Source: Allomyces macrogynus ATCC 38327 (Eukaryota; Blastocladiomycota; Blastocladiomycetes; Blastocladiales; Blastocladiaceae). From it: a stretch of 64,000 nt of DNA. The position numbers and the translations under genes are program-made. Of this stretch, positions 34,198-45,188 are shown in pieces; position 1 is the first letter of the stretch, and every line of letters begins with the position of its first letter. The notes beneath the pieces are model-generated. The model was not told where the DNA came from. It did no database searches and saw nothing but the letters and a program-made list of their open reading frames with translations. The DNA is taken from positions 189,794-253,793 of the forward strand of contig GG745358.1 of the NCBI GenBank assembly GCA_000151295.1, written 5' to 3'.

Positions 34198-34993
34198 ATG
34201 CCCACCGCAAGGGCCCGGCTGCACGACCGCATCATTTCCGCTCACCACGATGCAATCTCAGCCGCCGCGACCCGGCCCCGCAACTTGCTGCAATCCCTTC
34301 AGAGACCGTCGCGGGCCAGTAACTTGATTTCTTCGCCAGCTGGGCCAAGTTCCCGGTTCCCCGTTGCAAACGACCTTATGACCCAGCCTCCATCTCAGCG
34401 TTCGGGCTCAGCGCGAGCGGCCGCGCAAGAAAAGATCGACGCGTTGCGTCAGCTCGCGGACGCGCACCTGGCTCAAATACATGCGAGTCAGGCCGATCTT
34501 GTGCAGCAGATCCCGGACGCGATGCTCGACTTGCCCCTCCATGAGTTTTTGAGGTCCTGCAAGTTTGTATCGATCTCGCCGTTCAATCCGATCGCTGCCG
34601 GTCCACTGACAGACCCTTTGTCCTAGCGAATTGGAGCAGGCCAACGCTGCCGCTGTCGCAGCACCCGCGCCAACACCATCACTGCCCGCACAACGCGACC
34701 CGTCCCTCCGGCAGTCGATTCAAGTGCGCGCACGACCGAGCATTGGCGGCGCGGCCTTGTCCGAAGAGGTGGCCGAACTCGACCGGAATTCTCTGGCGCT
34801 TAACATTGGCGGCACATTGCTGACGGTGCCGCTCCAGGACGACGGCAGCGGCGACCAGGCGGTGGACCCGCTGGCAGCGTTACCGAACCTCGACGAGGCC
34901 GCGCGGCGCAAGATCGATGCCAAGATGCGTGAACTCCGCGCGCTGTTGGCGGCAGAGCTGGGCGGGTTGATGGCAGAGAACATGGATGGGTGA
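34198..34993 (+). CDS. Borealin/Nbl1-like chromosomal passenger complex subunit
   Basis: Two exons: 34198-34553 and 34627-34993 (intron 73 bp, GTCCTG..CTAG, phase 2), 240 residues. A central helix (EKIDALRQLADAHLAQIHASQ, then DLVQQIPDAMLDLPLHEFL across the junction) fits the Nbl1/borealin N-terminal helix that bundles with INCENP and survivin. The C-terminal block (LALNIGGTLLTVPL...DPLAALPNLDEAARRKIDAKMRELRALL) matches the borealin C-terminal domain, which has 'FLTVPV' then a helix ending in 'L..I'. The complex controls Aurora kinase at centromeres. Most fungi keep only short Nbl1; this copy appears to keep both ends in a compact form. A downstream ATG at 34378 is an alternative start. Confidence 0.6.
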
Positions 34994-36095
34994 CGTTTCA
35001 ATTGCGGTTTGGTTGGGCGTGGTGGACTTGTGTCGTGGAAACAGTGCATCCACGGTTTGGAACTTCTGGATCGTTTGGCAGAAAGAGAACTTGGAACACA
35101 GGCACGGTGCGAATTTGCATCGGAGCGCGAGCGCGGGTGACAAACGTTGACCGCTGGCTGGGCGCCACCTCCTGCGCCTCGGTGTGCTGGCGAACTCTCG
35201 CAAACTCAACACATCCACCCAACTCCAACACGTCAGGCTCGGGCACGCTGGGCGCAGGACCAACGGTCGGAGCGGTCGGGCGCGGTCGGGGCGGCGCACG
35301 TTGTTGATGGCCGACGGCTGTGGTGGAGCGAGGCGTGCGCCATGTTGATGAGGAGGTCCGGCGGATGAGAACGTGTGCGCCAGTGTTACAGACCTCCGCC
35401 GGGACAGGGACGACGACGATGGCGGGGTCCAGCGACGATGGTCCATGGTTGGTGAGCAGGGACGGCCGTCGGCAACCTCTCTCTCCTCGTCCTCTCGGTC
35501 AGCGTGCAGCACGCGCACCATCGCCTCCCAGTCAGCGCGCGCGCGCCCCGATCGCAAGTTGTCGGCGCTATCCTCTCCGCGCCCGTTTCTTTATCGTGAC
35601 GGCAGCCCCGAACCCTGCACTGCCAGGCCGCATTCCGCACTTCAACGCTTCCAGTCCCTTCCCCGACACGCTCGGCAGCGGCATCTGCTCCCGACTGGGC
35701 CGGACTTCCCGTTTGTTTGGCGACCGCATCAACAACATCCAGCAACCATCCGCGCTGCGATAAAGACGGTCGAGCGCCCATCGTCGCACCGAACGGCAAC
35801 CCGGCCAGTTGGACGATAATTACTTCTTGGGCCCTGCCGGCTCCCACGGTCACTCTACGGCCCACTCCATCGCTGTACGCCCTGATCACTTGCCTGCACC
35901 CATCGCACGGCCTGCCCACGACCAGCCCTGCGCTCGGCGCACACTTATCCCGCCGCCCCCGCAGTCGATGCCAGCTGCTATTCCGCGGCCGCTTCTGACG
36001 GACCGCACCGCTGCCGCTGCCGTCGTGCCACTGCCGCTCTGCGCCGCCGCGGTACTGCCGCCCGACCTGCAGCTCTCTAGCGCGCCGTTGCGTGC
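34994..36095. other. Intergenic region upstream of START-like gene
   Basis: About 1.1 kb of GC-rich sequence between two plus-strand genes. Several open frames in both strands, none with a domain or supported splice structure. Presumed 3' flank of the borealin-like gene and promoter of the START-like gene. Confidence 0.4.
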
Positions 36096-38299
36096 ATGAC
36101 CCCACCTCCGCTCTCCGCGTCGCCCTCGTCCTCGGCCACCAGCGACTACATGTCGGCCGTGACCACGGTCCTCGGCTGCGCTCCGGCGGCTCCTGCACGG
36201 ACATCGCCGGCACTCGGCGCCAGTGCGGCCGCCCCTACAACGCACCGCCGCGACGACAGTATGCAAACGATGCTCGGTTCCACGCTCACGGCGTTGCGTG
36301 TACCTCGTGCGTCGCTCGAGTTCACGGTGGAAGTACGCGACAGCGATACCGACGACGACGACGACGACGACGATGACGATGACGAACATGATCAATCGCA
36401 TGATGTGCACGCCGCGCACCTGGCGTCGCCGACGCTCGTGAGCTCGCCGCCGCTCACGCCCGCGCGGCGCGCAACGCCGCCGACATCCCCCGGCGGGAAA
36501 CGCGCGACCATGCCCGCCGCGAATACGGACCCGTGGCCGAAGGGAACACTCGCGTCGCATAGTTCCGCGACGATCGTGCCGCCGGGTACGCTCGCCGCGA
36601 CGTCCGCCGCGCCGAATTACCGTCTGTCGCAATCGACGTCGCTGTTGACCCCGCCGTCGACGATGCCGCGGACCCGACACGCGGCGGGGACGGGTGCGCA
36701 CCCGGCGCACGCGGCCATGGTCGCGCGTGTCGCGCGGCTCGTCAACGTTGCGCAGGAACTCTACCACGAGTCGACGATCCCGCCCGTTGCGGCGACCGCA
36801 GACGCGCCGACGACCAAGTACGCCAAGTGGAAACAGGTCGCGACCGAGAAATCGGCGGGAGTTGCCGTATGCGTGCGCAAAGTCAAGGACCCAGCGGCGA
36901 AACGCGCGCGGTCCGTGCGCGTGTCGTGGTTTGTGGGCAAGAAAGCGATGGCGCAGCAATCGGCGGCGACGGCGTCGACGGTGAGCTCCGAGTCGGATGC
37001 GGCGACGGTGTCGGTTGCGCAGGATCTGTTGACGAGGCCGCCAGTCGCGGTACGCGCGCGCGGGGAGGTGCCGGTCGGGGTGGGTGAGGTGTTGAGGTTA
37101 CTTGTGCGGCCCGAGGATTGTACGTAAATTCCCGGTTGCGCTGGTATCAATCGCGTTCTCGCTCACCATTTTTGGGCACGATTCATAGGGAACCCGGACA
37201 TTGAAGCCAAGTACAATCTGCTTCACGAGGGCGAGTTGCCTGTGACGCTCTCCATCTTCAAGTCCGTCCTCCCCTTTCTCCTTCTCAACACTTTCTAGAA
37301 CCATCCATCTTATCACCCTCTACCACCTTCTCCACCCCGTAGAAAATCGCACCGCCGCCGGCACCGTGTCGAAGTCATCCACTCGATTGGCAACTGCGTG
37401 TACCTGTGCACGACGGCCCTGCCACCCCAACCCCCTTCCACCACCCCACCAGTCAAGGACACGAAACACGACGACCCGTTCGACCTCGTCACGCTCGCGT
37501 GGGTCCTGACCCCCGCATCCGCCGACACGACACACACGGACGTGTGCCTGCTCGCGTACGGCGATGCCGACTCTGCCCGCAGTGCGAAAACCCGCGGCGG
37601 TACTCAAGGAGTGCCGTAAATCGGCGGGCGCTCTTGGGCGTGCTCGCCAAGTACATACACAAGAACGCGGCCAAACTCGCATCCTCTGACGCGGTGGCGC
37701 TCGAGGATCCGATGAGCCCGACCGTCACGACTGCGCGGCCCATGACCTGGGCGGTCCCCGTCGAGGACGACGAGACGACCGCCGGCCCGCCCGTCAACGA
37801 CGACGACTTGGCCGCGTTCCCGCTCGTGCACCAGCTGCTGATGCACCACCAGGCGGACGCAGCGGGTCACTATCCTGCGGCACCGGCGCCGGGTGCCGTC
37901 TCGGCCCCGACTTCGCCACCACGAATGAAACGCGCTGCCGCGGCCGCCGACGGGCGCACCGACGCGGCCGCTCCGTCACGCATCCTATCGATCGCGCGGA
38001 ACCGCAACGAGTCGCTGTCGTCGAACAGATTGCTAGTCCGTGTGACGCGGTCCTACTCGGACTCGTTGATCCAGTACCCGGTGCCGCCCCCGGCGCCCTC
38101 AACGGCTGCGCGCGTGCAGCAGCAGTCGCATGACGAGGAAGTGCCGGTGGGTGGAGAGGGTGATGACGAGGCGGCGCGCGCGCACCACGAGCACCAGCAG
38201 GCGGCGCTGAAAAGATTGGGGACACTGGATCCGCGGGTGGTCGCGATCGCGCTGGCAACGGCGTTGATGGCGGTGCGGTATGGGTTGGTGGGGGCTTGA
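36096..38299 (+). CDS. START-like lipid-binding domain protein (one apparent frameshift)
   Basis: Three exons: 36096-37119, 37189-37261, 37343-38299; introns 69 and 81 bp (GTACGT..TAG, GTCCGT..TAG). Exon 3 needs one extra base in the A run at 37587-37590 to pass from the frame reading VCLLAYGDADSARSAK to the frame reading RALLGVLAKYIHKN; with it the gene is 685 codons. The N terminus is disordered, with a run of about a dozen Asp around 36355-36385. The folded centre has the START pattern: AKWKQVATEKSAGVAVCVRK, VGEVLRLLVRPED|WNPDIEAKYN (W-D/N-P motif), HRVEVIHSIGNCVYLCTTALP, DPFDLVTLAWVLTP. START proteins bind sterols or phospholipids in a deep cavity. The C-terminal third is Ala/Ser-rich. 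Family assignment rests on pattern only. Confidence 0.5.
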
Positions 38300-38619
38300 C
38301 GCCGACCATCAGCTGGTCGAGGTCGAGGTGGAGAGTGACGTTTGATGTTTTTTCCGGTTGTGTCTGTTGTTGTTCCTGCTCTTTTTCGGAGTGATGTTTT
38401 AGTTTTGTTTTTGCGCTGCGTGCCCCCCCGAGAGCGCCAAGATATGGGGGGCGACGCGTGTGAAGGTGCGCGTGTGCCTTGGTTTGGTAAATACTTGAAT
38501 GACACGAGCCAAATGAGAATGAATAAAAAAACGTTGAGAACCCGATGCAGTGCTATTTTGGCTGAAATACAGTGTCCGTGTCCATGTCGTGCCAGTCCGT
38601 CCACCCACCTCCTGCTTCC
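38300..38619. other. Convergent intergenic region START-like / CNG channel
   Basis: About 320 bp between two stop codons, T-rich on plus. No gene seen. Confidence 0.4.
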
Positions 38620-41075
38620 TCACGCGTTCACTGGTCGCTCGATCGACACGCACGAACTGTACGTGTCCCCGACCTCGTCATCACTCTGCACGACCGGCGT
38701 ATCGTCGACGGCGCGCGTCGCCGCAACCCGGTGCGTGACTCCGTGGCCCAAGTCGGCGCCCGTGCGGACCGATCCGGTCGCCGTCACGGCCGCGGTCGTG
38801 TGCGTCGAATGCACGACGACTGCCGGTGCTGGTCCACCGACAAGACTCGACGTGCTCGACGTGGAACTCGTTTCACTCACGTCGTCATCGTCATCATCGT
38901 CGCGACCAGCCCTCGCCGGCGTCAGCGCCGCGACCGGCACGACCCGTGCCCCACCCATCCCCAACACCGGCACTTCCAAGAACTGCGCCTGCCCCGTGTA
39001 CGGCAACCCAAATGCCGACATGTGCGGCGGCGGCGGGATCGGGCCCGACTCATCGGCATTCGCCTGGTTCCAGATCGACCGCATGGTCCCGTAGGCGGCC
39101 GGAAACTGCGACGGTGTGGGCAAGCGCGCGAGCGACATGCCAGATGCGTCGGCGCGGAACATAGACGGTTGCGAGAGGTTCGGGTTCATGCGCATGAGCG
39201 TGTTCTTGTGCGTAAAGTCGCGCACGCGGTCGGCGACAATGTGCGAAATGGACCGTTCCATGTCCGGGTACGACTTGAGGACTTGGAGCAGGGCGGTGCG
39301 GGTGAGGACGAAGACGTGGCATTCGGAGATGGAGATGATGTTGGCGGTGCGCGGGCGGTTGGTGAAGAGGGCGAGCTCGCCTACAACCCGATCGCGGGTG
39401 GTGAGGATGTGGTCGAATACGGGCCGTAGGGAAATGGGGGTAAGGCGGACCAAAGAAGGCACCATCAATGAGGTCGGCCCAGACGCGCGACAAGTCGTCA
39501 CTCACGACCTGAGCGTGGCCGCGGTTGATGCAATACCTGGAGTGAGATCAGACCGGTGAGAAGTGCGCCACGAGCGGGTCCCGGCTATAACGGCACGAAA
39601 CGTGAGGACGCCGCACATTTCGTTACCGTGGTCGCCGCGGCGAATGATAAACTCGCCCGGAACAAAAACGACTTCCTCCATGCGCACGGCCACCATACGC
39701 AGGAACCCGTCGTCGGCGCCTGCTCACGGTGGAGACGCGTGAGTAGCGTTACCGGAAATCGAATCACGACGTCAGAGGGCTGATGTACCGTCGAACAGCG
39801 GAATCTACATTGAGAGACATTCGCTGTCAGTCAGATTCACCTCGTAAGGAATACGAAAAAGCGTGCGAACCTTGCGCAAAATCTCGCCGCACGTCTTGAA
39901 CGCAATCTCGGTGCGCAGGCACTGCGGCAAGTCGTCAAAATGGCCCTTGACGCGCTTGCCCTTGTGCAGCTTCCAAATGGCCTGGTAGTACTCGAGCACA
40001 CGCTGTTGCGACTCTTCGGGCAGGCCGTGGTCATGCATGAAGTTGATGATCGACCGCACGTGCTGCTCAACGTGCGTCTTGGCCTCGAGTTTGTTGGTGA
40101 GCACCGAGACGACGAGCGCCAGGTAAATGCCAATGATCATAGCGCCGAGGCCGTTGTAGATGAGCGAGAGCACAATTTCGTAGACGTTGCTCGACTTGAA
40201 GATGCCGTAGCCGGGCATGGTCACGGCTATCGAGTACGACGAGCAGTGAGCGCTGGGCGACGTCAAGGACAAAGGCGACGGAAGAGCGGAGCACACCAAC
40301 CGTTCATGACAAACGCAAACAGGTAGACGTAGCGCGCGTACGGCGCGCGGTTATACTGCTCGGCCATCAAGTTTTCGTGCGCCATGGTATTAGCCCAAAT
40401 GTTGGACTCTTGAATCGTGATTTGCACCATCCACCAGATGCACCCAAGCCAGTGAAAGATCATGAAGACGGCCAAAAAGACGAGCAGCATCGTGCCCTTT
40501 TTCGACGACTCGACCGACATTTCACGCTCCTGCACGACATCGTACCAGCGGTACGCCTGGATAATGTGCAAGAGCCGAATCTGGTCGGCCGTGACCGGAT
40601 CGACCCACGCCTGCAAAATGTACTCGAATGGGAAGAACCCGACAAGATCAATCGCGAACCGGCCGCGCAGGTAGTGCCGGCGCACCATCGCGCGGTCGGT
40701 CACGAGCTTGCCGAGGTCGTCGTGGTAGGCGACATGGAAGTGCAGCAGCAGGTCAAGCAAGTAGATGACAATCAGGCACGCGTCAAAGACCGTGTCGTTG
40801 GGCGACTCGAAGATGGATGTGCGGAACGCGACTTCCATGGGCACGACAATGAGCTGCGCGATCGTAGCCGAGAGCACAAAGTAGCGCAAAAACCTGTAGG
40901 CGTGCGAGTCGGGGTGGATGATGGGGAGCTTGTCGAGCGCAGCGAGCGTGGCGCGCCATGGTGAACTTGGAGCAGGATCAGCAGCCGGTGGTGCGAGCCC
41001 ATTTGGGGCGCTTGCAGAGACAGAAGGGCCGGCAGAGACAGGGGTCGAGTTGGCCGCAGTTGGGGCCGTTGCCAT
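38620..41075 (-). CDS. Cyclic nucleotide-gated K+-type channel (BeCNG1-like)
   Basis: Six exons: 41075..40301, 40226..39871, 39804..39789, 39719..39617, 39536..39463, 39380..38620; introns 66-82 bp; 694 residues. Exon 3 is only 16 nt (IPLFD plus one base) and restores the start of the nucleotide-binding fold. Six TM helices: FLRYFVLSATIAQLIVVPMEV (S1), DACLIVIYLLDLLLHFH (S2), FAIDLVGFFPFEYIL (S3), a weakly charged S4 (IRLLHIIQAYRWYD), GTMLLVFLAVFMIFHWLGCIWW (S5), then the filter VTMPGYG at residues 260-266 and S6 (IYNGLGAMIIGIYLALVV). A C-linker follows, then a cyclic-nucleotide-binding domain (378-490): FVPGEFIIRRGDHGNEM, INRGHAQVVSDD, and the phosphate cassette GELALFTNRPRTANI. Blastocladiella BeCNG1, a cGMP-gated K+ channel in zoospore phototaxis, has this architecture; orthology is inferred. 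The C-terminal tail is disordered. Confidence 0.9.
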
Positions 41076-41416
41076 GTTGGAGCGTCTTGGCAGAGTTGGT
41101 AACGTCGCGTGCAGCTGTTCGCCGGGTGGTCGCGCCGACGCCGAATACCAGGCACGGCGGCAGAACAGTTGCGGGCAGTTGAGCGTGGAGATATTGGACC
41201 AATCGTCGTCAAGATGATAGGACGCGGACGACGAGACGGCGCAACCACGACCGTTGCGTTGCGGTGGTGGTCACGCAGGTGTCCACCGCACGCTGATCTT
41301 CAAGCAGCAAGCACAATCATTTTTTATTGCTCCAACCGTCGCACTCGTTCGAACAGCTGTTCGATATTGATTGCCGTGCCCGCGCACTGTCGCGACTACC
41401 CGCACCGCGCCCGATT
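41076..41416. promoter_or_regulatory. Bidirectional 5' region CNG channel / ATP11
   Basis: 340 bp between divergent start codons, the only space for both promoters. A T-rich patch (attttttattgctcc) lies near 41313-41330. Confidence 0.4.
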
Positions 41417-42670
41417 ATGGACCCGCGCCGAAGCACCGTGCCCAACTCGAACCTGTCCTCGATGCTACGCCCAACTTCGTTTGCCGCTCGCACCTCGCTG
41501 CGCACCATTGCCGCGCGCAGCGCCGTCTCGCTCAGCGGCATTGGCGTCGCGCCGCCACCTTCGATGATGAGACGTCCCTACACGGGTATGCGACGTCGTA
41601 ATCGAGGCTTTGCGAACGCAATCAGGTTCTGATGGCAGGATCCTCTCACACCAGTGCCGTCCGTCGATTACGACAACAAGTATGCCGACAAGCTGGTTAA
41701 GAAGGCTCAAGCGTACGCCGTTATTTCGGACAATTACCGGCAGCGCGAGCAATTTTTCGACTTATCGCAGTGCCCGGGTTCAACAGTGAAGGCTTCAAGT
41801 CGGTCGATGAAATGAAGGCCGCCTACAAGAAGCGTGCCGACGACGAGGTGGCCAGGAAGCGCGCCGAAGAGGACGCGGCGCAAAAGGTCAAGAACGAGAA
41901 GCTCGCCAAGACGATTGCGACAGACACGCTGCCATCGCATGTCAAGGTGCGTCTCGCATTGATTCTCTCCTTGTCCAAGAGGATTCGGGGACGTTTTCTC
42001 AACATTCGCCAAATCAGAAACTCGGCGACCTTGTTCACCTCGACAAGCTGCAATCCGAGTCGCCCGAAGTCATTGAAAAGCTGTGGGTCGGGTTCCACTC
42101 GAACAAGGACGCGGTCAGTGCCGTGATCCCGCGCGAAATGTACTTGCAGCTGCACGGCCGCGCCAAGCAATACCCGCAGGTTTGTTATTCTTCGTACCCA
42201 CGCGAGAATGTAGAAATGACCCGAACGCGTCGCTGACCCACCCCCTCGCAATGCATCCATAGTTTGTCCTGCCCGTCTTCCACGGCGACGGCGCCGAGAC
42301 CTTCCTGCTGCAGCACTCCGGCCACCAGACCTTCTTCACGTCGATGCTCTCCTATCAGACGCACGGCGCCGAGGCACCGGTGCTCTTCACGCTCACCTAC
42401 TACAAGGACCTGATGGACGACAAGGGCATTGTGCTCGTGCGCGGCGAGGTCGACCTCGACAAGCTGTCCATGGACAGTGCGCGCAAGCTCACCGAGGGCA
42501 TGCGCAACTTCTACCTCGACCAAGAGTTTGTACTCGTCGAGCAAATGTACCAGGACGCGAAAAAGTTTGATTTCAGCGACGTCATGGCCGTGGCACGCGC
42601 GCGCGCGCAGGCACAGGCCGACCAGGCCAAAGAGGGCGAGGGCAAGAGTGCCGCGTCAGCAAGTGGATAA
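41417..42670 (+). CDS. ATP11: ATP11, mitochondrial F1-ATPase assembly factor
   Basis: Five exons: 41417-41585, 41655-41712, 41787-41946, 42018-42179, 42263-42670; introns 69-83 bp; 318 residues, the usual length. The N terminus is a mitochondrial presequence (Arg/Ser-rich: SFAARTSLRTIAARSAVS, then MMRRPYT). Splicing exons 2 and 3 rebuilds KYADKLVKKAQAEGFKSVDEM, the conserved ATP11 helix. The core follows: KLGDLVHLDKLQSESPEVIEKLW, AVSAVIPREMYLQLHGRAKQYPQ|FVLPV, FLLQHSGHQTFFTSM, PVLFTLTYYKDLMDDKGIVLVRGE. ATP11 binds free F1 beta subunits in the matrix until alpha joins. The C-terminal helix is Ala/Lys-rich. Confidence 0.95.
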
Positions 42671-43328
42671 GCGGAGAGAAGGAGGATTTCTCATTTAGTA
42701 TGATAGATAAATATGGATGTAGCGTGCTTTTTAATTTATGAACGCAGAGGAAGAGGACGGCTGACCAGGCCGTTTTTCGGGGTTTCAGAAGCGAATCTAC
42801 CAACCACACTGGGGCGAGGGGCCGACGTGTAATTATACTAAGCGAACAAGTGGAACCAAAACGGCCTGCTCCGACGCGACAGACCGATCGCACAGCCACA
42901 TCCGCGATGGATCCCAACAGTGTTGGCCAGCCAGCTGGTGAGCCGTGAGATCCGAAAACGCATCCGTACGTTGCCCATGCACTCCTCCCACGCGTACATG
43001 CTCACAAAGCCACTATTTCGGCGCTCGAAATGCATCAAGGGCTGAAGAAAGAAGGCAAGGGCGGTGAACAATTCAGAGTGATCAAACAGAGTGATGGAGA
43101 CGATCAGGAGAAAGTGGAACGGGAAGGAGTCGAAGAGTCGATGTTGCTACCTGCACATAAATATCCTCTGCGTCAACACCTGTTTGAGCTTTGCACCCGC
43201 GCCCCTCCTCGGCCGACCGACCGGGCGCCCAGGACGCGCGATCATCAGTCGAGATCACCCGTCGCGTCTGCAATCACCAGCACCTTCACGACCAACGACC
43301 AACGACCAACGACTAACGACCAACAACC
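42671..43328. other. Intergenic region ahead of the F-box/LRR cluster
   Basis: About 660 bp. The first 100 bp is the AT-rich ATP11 3' flank. A heptanucleotide repeat lies just before the first F-box copy. No gene seen. Confidence 0.5.
43289..43327. repeat. ccaacga heptanucleotide repeat
   Basis: About five tandem copies of a ccaacga unit (one with a t) ending at the presumed start codon of F-box copy A. Confidence 0.85.
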
Positions 43329-45185
43329 ATGACTTTGCCGATCGCGGTAAGACTGACACTCAAAAAGCTGCCGACAGTCGTGCTCAACCGCATCGCCGAG
43401 ATCCTTTGCCGCCCGTCCGATAAATCGCGTCTTGCAGCGCTCTACCTCGCCCTCGCTGCTCCAGGCGCCAGCACTGCGTGCTGTGATCGCCGCGTCCGAC
43501 GCGTTTGATGAATGCGTCTTCACGATCCCGCTCGGTGCGCCCGATGTCATGGACGTGACAGTGCGGAACGTGGGCAAGATCGATGGCATGCTGCCAGCTA
43601 GTGCGCACCATGGCCGCACTGCCTCGTCCTGCCCATGTGCAATGCCGACCGCAAGCTCTTGACCGAACTGCCCCAGGACGAGGATATTATTTGTTGCCCG
43701 AACCGCCCAAATGTGCTCCCCCCCCCCCCCTGATCCGCACATGCCCGTGTCACACAAGTGGTCGTTTTTGCCCGTGCCACTCAAGATGGTTTCGCAGTAC
43801 ACGATCCGCGATGCCTCGATTTCGTGCGCCTTGCCGCAGCAGTGCCGCTCGCTCATGCTGAATGGGGTTGGGGACCAGCTCTCTTGGGACCAAATTATGG
43901 TGCCGTCGTCGCTGGTTGTGCTCTGTATCCACTCGGTCGATGTCGTCTCGGATTATTGGGGAGCGCGCGAAGTTTATGACCGTCTGCCGAAGACTTTGAC
44001 TAAGTTGGTGCTGACCAGGAACATGAACATGGGAGCCGACCCATCGGTCACCGAGATCTTTCCCGGCGCACTCGCTCTCATGTTCACCCGCGCGCCGGCC
44101 ACGCTCACGGCGTTTGAGCTCGCAAGTGGACGATTGACAGGTTGCCCAAGTTTCTGCTCGTCAATTTGATTGCGCAGCCCAAGCAGTTGACGTCGTTCAA
44201 GATGGCGTGTGAGAGCATGTCGGAAATGGACGCGGTGCTCAAGGCGTTGCTGCGCGCGATGCTGCGTGAATTGGAGCTCAACCTGACGTTCAACAAGGAC
44301 GACGTTGAAAATGACCTGAAGACCCACCAGCTTGCACGCTGCTTCCCAAGACCGTTGGGTCGTTGGTCTTCAAAATGACCCATTGCCAGAACAGCTGCGG
44401 GATTCCCGTTGGCACCCGCAATGCCATTGTCGCTGGACTTCCTCTCGCATCTCGCCACCTTGCCGTTGAGGTGGGCGATTGGATGGTGCATGCATGCCAA
44501 AAGCTGCCGCTGGCATCGACACTGCACTCGCTGCAGATCACGGCCCCGGTTTTCGGACGCGAAAGACATAGGTCACTAGATTGCCCGGCTTCCGAGCTCT
44601 CTCCGCCGTCTCTGCGCGATCAACTCGTGCTTTGGCGGCACGCCTGCAGTCGCTGCGCTCGCCAAGAACCTGCCACTGCAGCTCGTCACGCTGCACCACG
44701 AACGTTGCAACCTAAGCGCCAAGGACCTGAACGTGCTGGCTGGATCGTGGCTGTCATCGCTGCGGCACTTGAATCTCAAACACAACGATTTCGAGAACTG
44801 CGGGCCAGTTGGTCTTCCGGCCAAGCTGCAGACACTTGTTCTTGCGCACAACTCCTGGTGTCGTGTGGGCAAGGACTTGGCGTGGGTCCATGCGCTCCCG
44901 CCGACGCTTCGCGTCCTGGATCTGGTCCGTCTGGACCGAGCCAATCGGAAGGTGGTGGACGCGTTTCTCTCGTGCGACGGGTCGCAGAAAATGCAGGTGC
45001 ATGTCGCCAAGTCGGGTATCTCCAAGGCCGATCGCGCGCGGCTTGCAGTGAAATACGATGTGATCCAGCGTGAGAATGGGTTTGATCCCTCATGGGAGGT
45101 TCCGTACCATGAGTTCTTGAAGGTCGAGGAAGAGTACGACAAGGAAGAGTACGACGGGGAAGAGAATGAAGAAAGCGACGAATGA
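43329..45185 (+). pseudogene. F-box/LRR-like gene, copy A, multiply frameshifted
   Basis: An F-box-like start (LKKLPTVVLNRIAEILCRPSDKSRLA) is followed by LRR-type segments that continue only by switching frames. Open pieces in order: 43329-43460 (frame 0), about 43462-43650 (+1; ALRAVIAASDAFDE), about 43650-43716 (frame 0; LLTELPQDEDIICC), 43730-44130 (+1), 44125-44340 (0; KFLLVNLIAQPKQLTSFK), 44363-44560 (+2; LPLASRHLAVEVGDW) and 44733-45185 (0; LKHNDFENCGPVGLPAKLQTL). One switch falls in a run of 14 C at 43717-43730. I found no set of GT..AG introns that resolves all switches. The last open part ends in an acidic tail. Probably a decayed gene; an error-rich assembly of a live gene is possible. 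Confidence 0.6.
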
Positions 45186-45188
45186 TTG

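Noticed and set aside
37503..37582. 80-bp GTCCTG..CAG intron in the START-like gene
   Set aside because: In phase and of normal length, but it removes a START-like strand region (VCLLAYGDADS); kept only as an alternative.
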